Positions 59,471 through 64,000 of a stretch of 64,000 nt of DNA are shown here, in pieces. Position 1 is the first letter of the stretch, and the number at the start of each line of letters is the position of its first letter. Made by a program: the position numbers and the translations under genes. A model generated the notes under the pieces. The model had not been told where the DNA came from and did no database searches. It saw nothing but the letters and a program-made list of their open reading frames with translations. This stretch comes from Patella vulgata. Its lineage: Eukaryota > Mollusca > Gastropoda > Patellidae. Location of the stretch: assembly GCF_932274485.2 (NCBI RefSeq), contig NC_065886.2, positions 42,271,501 to 42,335,500 on the forward strand. Direction: 5' to 3'.

Positions 59471-60190
59471 TGCCTGTGATGTATAGCTAAATCGGAGGGC
59501 AGTGGTTTGGGTTTCCATTTGTGAGGGGATGGAGATGACCAGTTGTTTAAATATAAATATCCCAACGTGGGTTGAAAAGAACAATCGTGATTTTTCTAAC
59601 CCAATTCCACTTGCCAGTGGGTGGTACCTGAGGGGCTGACAGGAGAAGTGTATGTCGTTCAGATGGAAGGGAGAGTTGTTTTCTAATTCGCTTGTGCTCA
59701 GTCATTTACTGGTAGGGAATAGGGTGTCAATGAAACTGGGGAAACTAACGTATAATAAATATTGAAGGGATGCATGGGGCATATGATTTTTCTTTTCGTC
59801 TTAAATACTGTTAAGGCGACAACGTACATTTTCGATTAACCTGAGCCCAATGTTTACACGAGTTCTCCCCCTTTTTTCTATGAATGTTTGGCCAGTAATC
59901 ACCTGTTCATTGCTTCAATGTTCAATCGAAGCAGTTCATTGACCGATAACATCTGCGAATAGTTCGATGATCTTAACCGTTATTACCACATACACTAATA
60001 AAAATAAGAGGACACATCGAATAACACTAGTACTAGTAATAGCATTGCCTCCCTTGATTTCATGTAGCAGTGTCCTCCTCCCAACACCACCCCTTGCATG
60101 GCATTTTTGTTGACCTTTTTGGTGTAGAGTCTAGAATTTACATTGTTGTACATGTTTGAGTGAATAGTCAGGTCAGAAAGTAAACCGGGA
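59471..60190. other. non-coding, nothing distinctive
   Basis: No gene seen. A TTGCCTCCCTTG motif lies at about 60,045. Confidence 0.5.
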
Positions 60191-60193
60191 ATT

Positions 60194-60565
60194 TTACAGG
60201 TAAGGTGAGGGGGGAGAGAAGATTACTAGATATCCACATTGTTTATAATACATATAGTAGGGTGCCCCACCATAAATACATAATGTATCTCCGAATATCT
60301 CGACAATACCAAGACTTAAATCAGTTTCGCACATTTTTATAGTCACTAAATAAACGTTCATGTTGTACTTAATAAGCTCTGACCATTTAACCATCCATAA
60401 ATAATTGGCTGAAAAATGGTTATGGGTGTCGGTCATAACATCCGCGCACTTCTGAGTAAAAATTAGGTTACGTGCCTTTGTTTTGAATTTAGTCTCGCTT
60501 GACCAGTCTACCGACCATTCTACGTCTGATTGACAGGCCCGGATAATCAAGACTACTCTTTTAAG
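60194..60565 (-). CDS. candidate exon, unrecognised protein
   Basis: On the - strand an acceptor CAATTTCTTGTTTCAG precedes a 123-codon open stretch starting LKRVVLIIRACQSDVEWSVD and ending FSPPSPYL. The frame also stays open upstream of the acceptor into the neighbouring repeat. Composition is protein-like (charged and aromatic residues mixed, six cysteines), unlike most frames of this length here. I recognise no domain, and it may be a chance frame, an exon, or part of a repeat. No partner exon was found. Confidence 0.25.
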   Translation of the reverse strand, partial: LKRVVLIIRACQSDVEWSVDWSSETKFKTKARNLIFTQKCADVMTDTHNHFSANYLWMVKWSELIKYNMNVYLVTIKMCETDLSLGIVEIFGDTLCIYGGAPYYMYYKQCGYLVIFSPPSPYL

Positions 60566-60684
60566 CTGAAACAAGAAATTGAATTTAGAAACACGCACGT
60601 TGTAAAAGTAAAATGAAACTACTGCTAGTTTCATGTTCTTGCCTAACCCGAGTGTTTCAGAGATATTATTTGTACTAAACCAGA

Positions 60685-60960
60685 TATATATTGACACCAA
60701 ACACAACTACTTAATCAAAATCTGCACATCGTCTAATTTTCCCGCCAAAAATGACCGCCATCTTGGTAATATGTTAAGTATATGAACAAGTGATCATTTT
60801 AGGTGGTTGTAAATGTCAGGAATGGAATCTGTGACCCCGAAAACATATATATTGACACCAGACACTACTACTTAATCGAAATTAGCACATCGTCCGATGT
60901 TCCCGCCAAAAATGGTCGCCATCTTGGAAATATCATCACGAAATGATGGAAAACAATCTG
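60685..60960 (+). repeat. E2F/YY1-motif repeat array, forward copies
   Basis: Two units of about 155 bp: ACATATATATTGACACCA, CTACTTAATCRAAATYWGCACATCG, TTTTCCCGCCAAAAATGRYCGCCATCTTGG, then a GAACAAGTGATCATTTTAGG and GTAAATGTCAGGAATGG part. The second unit departs from the others after CTTGGAAATAT and becomes one arm of a large inverted repeat with 61,190-61,400. Confidence 0.8.
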
Positions 60961-61289
60961 AAATATAGTCATGAACCCTGCCAATGTCGATAACATTATA
61001 AATAAGGTGAAAAAAAATATTACCGGAAAATGGCTACCTTCAAATAATGGCCTCCCATACTATGGGGATCTACTCCAAAAAATGTCAACATTGGTTTTTT
61101 GTCATCAAACATCAAAACCTACAAAATAAAGCTTATTAAACGATTCCTACCCGAAAAGCCATTTTGCGATAATATTCCAACTTACTTTTTTATTTTCACA
61201 TTATTTATAATGTTATCGACATATCAGCTGTGATTTGACATTGTATTAATATTGGCAGGGGTCGTCGCTATATTTCAGATAGTTTTTTT
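60961..61289. repeat. centre of a large inverted repeat
   Basis: AAATATAGTCATGAACCCTGCCAATGTCGATAACATTATAAATAAGGTGA-type sequence on the left recurs inverted on the right (TTCACATTATTTATAATGTTATCGACAT...GGCAGGGGTCGTCGCTATATTT). The right copy has an extra 30-40 bp. Between the arms is a 150-bp spacer including GGCCTCCCATACTATGGGG. This joins the forward array to the reverse array as one fold-back structure. Confidence 0.65.
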
Positions 61290-62300
61290 TATCACATCAT
61301 GAAGATATTTCCAAGATGGCGACCATTTTTGGCGGGAAAATCGGACGACATGCTGATTTTGATTAAGTAGTACTGTTTGGTGCCATATTATTCCATTTCT
61401 AATGGTTGCAACTGTGTAAAATGATCACATGTTCCCCTATTTTGCATATGTCAAAGATGGCGGCCATTTCTGTCGGGAAAATGGAAAGGTATGCTGATAT
61501 TGATTAAGTAGTCGTCTTTGTGTCAATATATATGTTTTTAACGGCACAGATTCTATTCTTGCCAGTTACAACTGTGTAAAATAATCACCTATTTTGCATA
61601 TTTCAAAGGTGGCCACAATTTTTGCCGGGAAAATGCGATGATGTGCTGATAATGATTAAGTACATGTAGTTGGCTATGGTAACAGGATATATGTTTTCGG
61701 GGGGAGATTCCATTTCTGTCGTTTACAATTGTGTAAAATGATCACATGTTCACATATTTTGCATATTTCCAAGATTGCGACTATTTTTGGCGGGAAAATG
61801 GGATGATATGCTGATATTGATTAAAGGCTGAATACCACTCTTGTTGTAACTGAATAATATGTCCGAATCTTTATTCTGGTTAACAAATTGTACTATTTTA
61901 GAATATTTCAATTAATTGATGATACAAATTTCATCTTAACACACCTTATTTAAAAATTTTGAAAAATTCAACATAATGGTTTGAAACGTCTAACGTAAAC
62001 CTTTTCAAATGAAACTTCGATTTAAAAATATTTTCGAACCTCCTGGACAAGTAAAATAGGATGTAATGGATAATTTACACAACAGGTAGGACACTTAAAC
62101 ATCTAGTACTTAGATAGAGATATTATTTATTTTCTGGAGCTTTTAAGCCAGCAAGAGTGTTATTGTCCCTTTAAGTAGTCGCCTATGTTATCAGGATATA
62201 TGTTTTCGGGGCGCAGATTCCAATTCTGCCGTTTACAATTGTGTAAAATGATCACATGTTAACATATTTAGAATATGGCTGCCAATCGTGGCACATTACT
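61290..62300 (-). repeat. E2F/YY1-motif repeat array, reverse copies
   Basis: At least four units in opposite orientation, with core GATGGCGACCATTTTTGGCG followed by GGAAAATCGG, at about 61,310, 61,453, 61,603 and 61,769. Each is followed by GATATGCTGATATTGATTAAG-type sequence. The last unit is split by the TTAA-flanked MITE and resumes at 62,171. Unit length is about 150 bp. Confidence 0.8.
61825..62170. mobile_element. 346-bp MITE with TTAA target duplication (piggyBac-like)
   Basis: TTAA flanks both ends (61,821-61,824 and 62,171-62,174). The left end AGGCTGAATACCACTCTTG and the inverted right end AGGGACAATAACACTCTTG match at 15 of 19. The host repeat unit reads GATATTGATTAAGTAGTCG in uninterrupted copies, which gives the empty site. 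No transposase is present. TTAA use suggests the piggyBac superfamily. Confidence 0.8.
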
Positions 62301-63310
62301 GAAAAGGTTTCTGAATCCAATTCTGCTATGTATAAGCTTGTAGCATGTTCCTGGAAGCAGTGTTGTGTTTTGCCCATTACGTATATTATCCAACAATGAA
62401 ATATCACATTTACTTGGTCGACCGCATTGTAGTAGTTGAACTTGGTGGCGCCATCGAGACTTTCAGTTTATGTTATCTGTGAGTTATAGATTCAAAATTT
62501 ACGATGGTTAAAAATGTGAGAATTAATAAATTAATAATAAATTAATAAATTAAAAATAGAACAGAAATGTATAATATTAAATATAAAGCGGTATACAAAG
62601 AAATAAAAACAAGGACTGCAAATGAAATAGTAATACCTGCTATGAGAAACCTTCGTGACATAGATTATATTATCGACTGACCCCAAGCTGCGTGTGGAAG
62701 AAGTCATTGAAAGGAATGCTGTTGCGTTGGAAAAACAAACTATATCATCACTTAAATGAGGACGTTACCCGTCATTTATGACATCTCTGCCATCACTATT
62801 TAAATAACTGGTGGCAGTGATGTTAAAGTAGCCGCCCGCATGCCCGTTCCACAATCAGCTTGGAAGTCAGTTGATAACATAATCTATGCTATGGGGGCTT
62901 CTTAGCAAGTATTTCATTTACAGCCACGTCTCTACTACCCTGAACCACGTTGCCACCAGGCTGGAACGAAGCTCCTGGTCACATGCTTGCCACGCTGTTA
63001 CGACCTTTATGTCTAAATAATATAGGGAAGATACTGAACATCGTCCGTCAGCTACAACTTAGCGTCCAAAAAGGAAACCTCAAGAAAATTAAAAATTGTT
63101 CTTGATGGCTTGACTTTTGATTGTTCTCTGCGTTGATAAAAGTTAATGAGGACGTTAGCGGCGTGGCGAGAGAGCGTCTTACGCCTGGTAGGCACGTCAC
63201 GGGAGTGTGGTGAGAACGTATCCCGATCTGGCTGCTAACGGCGAGACCATGGTAGCTAGAACTTGGCCGTGAGGGTTGTAAGATCTTGACTGGAGCGCGC
63301 TGGGTGTAGC
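62301..63310. other. unique segment between inverted repeat arrays
   Basis: Not part of the repeat. The part from about 62,680 on is less AT-rich than the surroundings, with CpG-containing stretches (for example 63,150-63,310). Short open stretches occur but no recognisable protein. It may be the inner part of a fold-back element. Confidence 0.4.
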
Positions 63311-63316
63311 AAGCGC

Positions 63317-63616
63317 TTGGTTGGTCGTGGCAGAAGCATGATGGGTGCGTGTCAATTTCTTGCCACGTTTATTGGCGCAAGCCCAACACTGCCGTTACGC
63401 TCATTTATCTTCATGCCAGGAAAGCGAGTGAATAGGATTTTCTTTCCTAGGAAAATCGATATCAGCTCAGTGGTCATCTCGGATGAGGAATTTTCATCGT
63501 TGGATAATACACCAAATGGGTACGACACGGTACCGGCTTTCAGGAATGTGCTGCAAACTAACAGGTTACGTAGCAGAATTGGACTTAGAAACCTGTACAT
63601 AACAACAAGTAAATAA
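63317..63616 (+). CDS. ORF of 99 codons within the inter-repeat segment, unrecognised
   Basis: The C-terminal two-thirds, from FMPGKRVNRIFFPRKIDISS through VVISDEEFSSLDNTPNGYD to LRNLYITTSK, has balanced protein-like composition; the first third is less convincing. It ends about 15 bases before the forward repeat array restarts. I recognise no domain. It could be a captured gene fragment, an element-encoded peptide or chance. The ATG is simply the first in frame. Confidence 0.25.
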   Translation: MVGRGRSMMGACQFLATFIGASPTLPLRSFIFMPGKRVNRIFFPRKIDISSVVISDEEFSSLDNTPNGYDTVPAFRNVLQTNRLRSRIGLRNLYITTSK

Positions 63617-63629
63617 ATGATAATAATGT

Positions 63630-64000
63630 GTTTAGAAAACGTTCCGCCATCTTGGAAATATGCTAAATTAGTGAATATACGATCATTTTATGTAGTTGTA
63701 TATGGCAGAAATCGAATTTGCGCCCCGAAAACATATATATTGACACCAAAGACAACTACTTAATCGAAATCAGCATATCGTCCGATTTTCCCGCCACAAG
63801 TGGCAGCAATATTGAAAATATGCTAAATATGTGAACATGTGATCATTTTTCAAGGCTGTAAATGTCAGAAATGGATTATGCCCCCCCCCCCCCCCCGTAA
63901 ACATATATATTGACACCAAACACTACTACTTAATCAAAATCTGCACATCGTCTCATTTTCCAGCTTAAAATGGCCGCCATCTTGGAAATATGCTAAATAT
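63630..64000 (+). repeat. E2F/YY1-motif repeat array, forward copies, running off the window
   Basis: Units resume as CCGCCATCTTGGAAATATGC, then GATCATTTTATGTAGTTG and CGAAAACATATATATTGACACC, with two more units after it. A run of about 18 C (63,880-63,897) replaces the usual GACCCCG stretch in one unit. The array is cut by the end of the window. Confidence 0.8.

Noticed and set aside
1-64000. Retroviral, LTR, Polinton or LINE coding remains
   Set aside because: I looked for polymerase, integrase, capsid-like and reverse-transcriptase motifs in the long frames and saw none. The mobile DNA here is SINEs, MITEs and tandem or fold-back repeats.

Overview
The window is AT-rich, intron-bearing animal DNA. 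Three things point to a lophotrochozoan, most likely a mollusc and perhaps a gastropod: a protocadherin with its whole ectodomain in one large exon and the tail motifs I associate with lophotrochozoan protocadherins; at least two families of tRNA-headed SINEs; and a short dispersed motif of the AAAGGGAGGCAACTC type that is common in molluscan DNA. The phylum call rests on memory of these families, not on a search. I saw no bacterial genes, rRNA, true tRNA genes, CRISPR arrays, retroviral/LTR or Polinton-like coding remains, and no LINE reverse transcriptase.

Layout. 1-33.8 kb is gene-poor intergenic (or distal 5') DNA with two minisatellites (2.3 and 10.1 kb), a TA-flanked MITE (13.8 kb), a 368-bp palindromic element with CAAT target duplications (21.6 kb) and scattered SINE pieces. 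33.8-44.5 kb holds the one securely identified gene: a seven-cadherin-repeat protocadherin on the + strand. It has a non-coding 5' exon segment, a 2.7-kb coding exon, four short cytoplasmic exons and a long 3' UTR; the coding total is 1185 residues. 44.5-64 kb is much denser in mobile DNA: two hAT-type MITEs with perfect 8-bp target duplications, a near-perfect 170-bp hairpin MITE, a 21-bp palindromic minisatellite, a dimeric SINE, and a region (60.7-64 kb) of repeats of about 150-170 bp in opposing orientations, each carrying E2F-like and YY1-like motifs and itself invaded by a TTAA-flanked MITE.

The repeat-rich right half also has small candidate genes. The best is a single-exon secreted protein of 228 residues (55,336-56,022) with a signal peptide, six mature cysteines and twelve acidic heptads of the type SEESDDT, behind a CRE/CCAAT/TATA promoter. 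Others are weaker: a cysteine-rich terminal exon (57,180-57,313), a - strand first-exon-like segment whose ATG lies in a YY1-type element (44,668-44,743), a CpG- and CRE-rich promoter-like segment with a splice donor (53,366-53,536), and two unrecognised ORFs near 60.2 and 63.3 kb.

The protocadherin would act at the cell surface in calcium-dependent adhesion. Its tail contains candidate motifs for PP1, Ena/VASP, WAVE complex and 14-3-3 that would link adhesion to actin. The acidic protein looks like an extracellular, probably phosphorylated, calcium-binding product. Nothing in the sequence shows that these genes work together.
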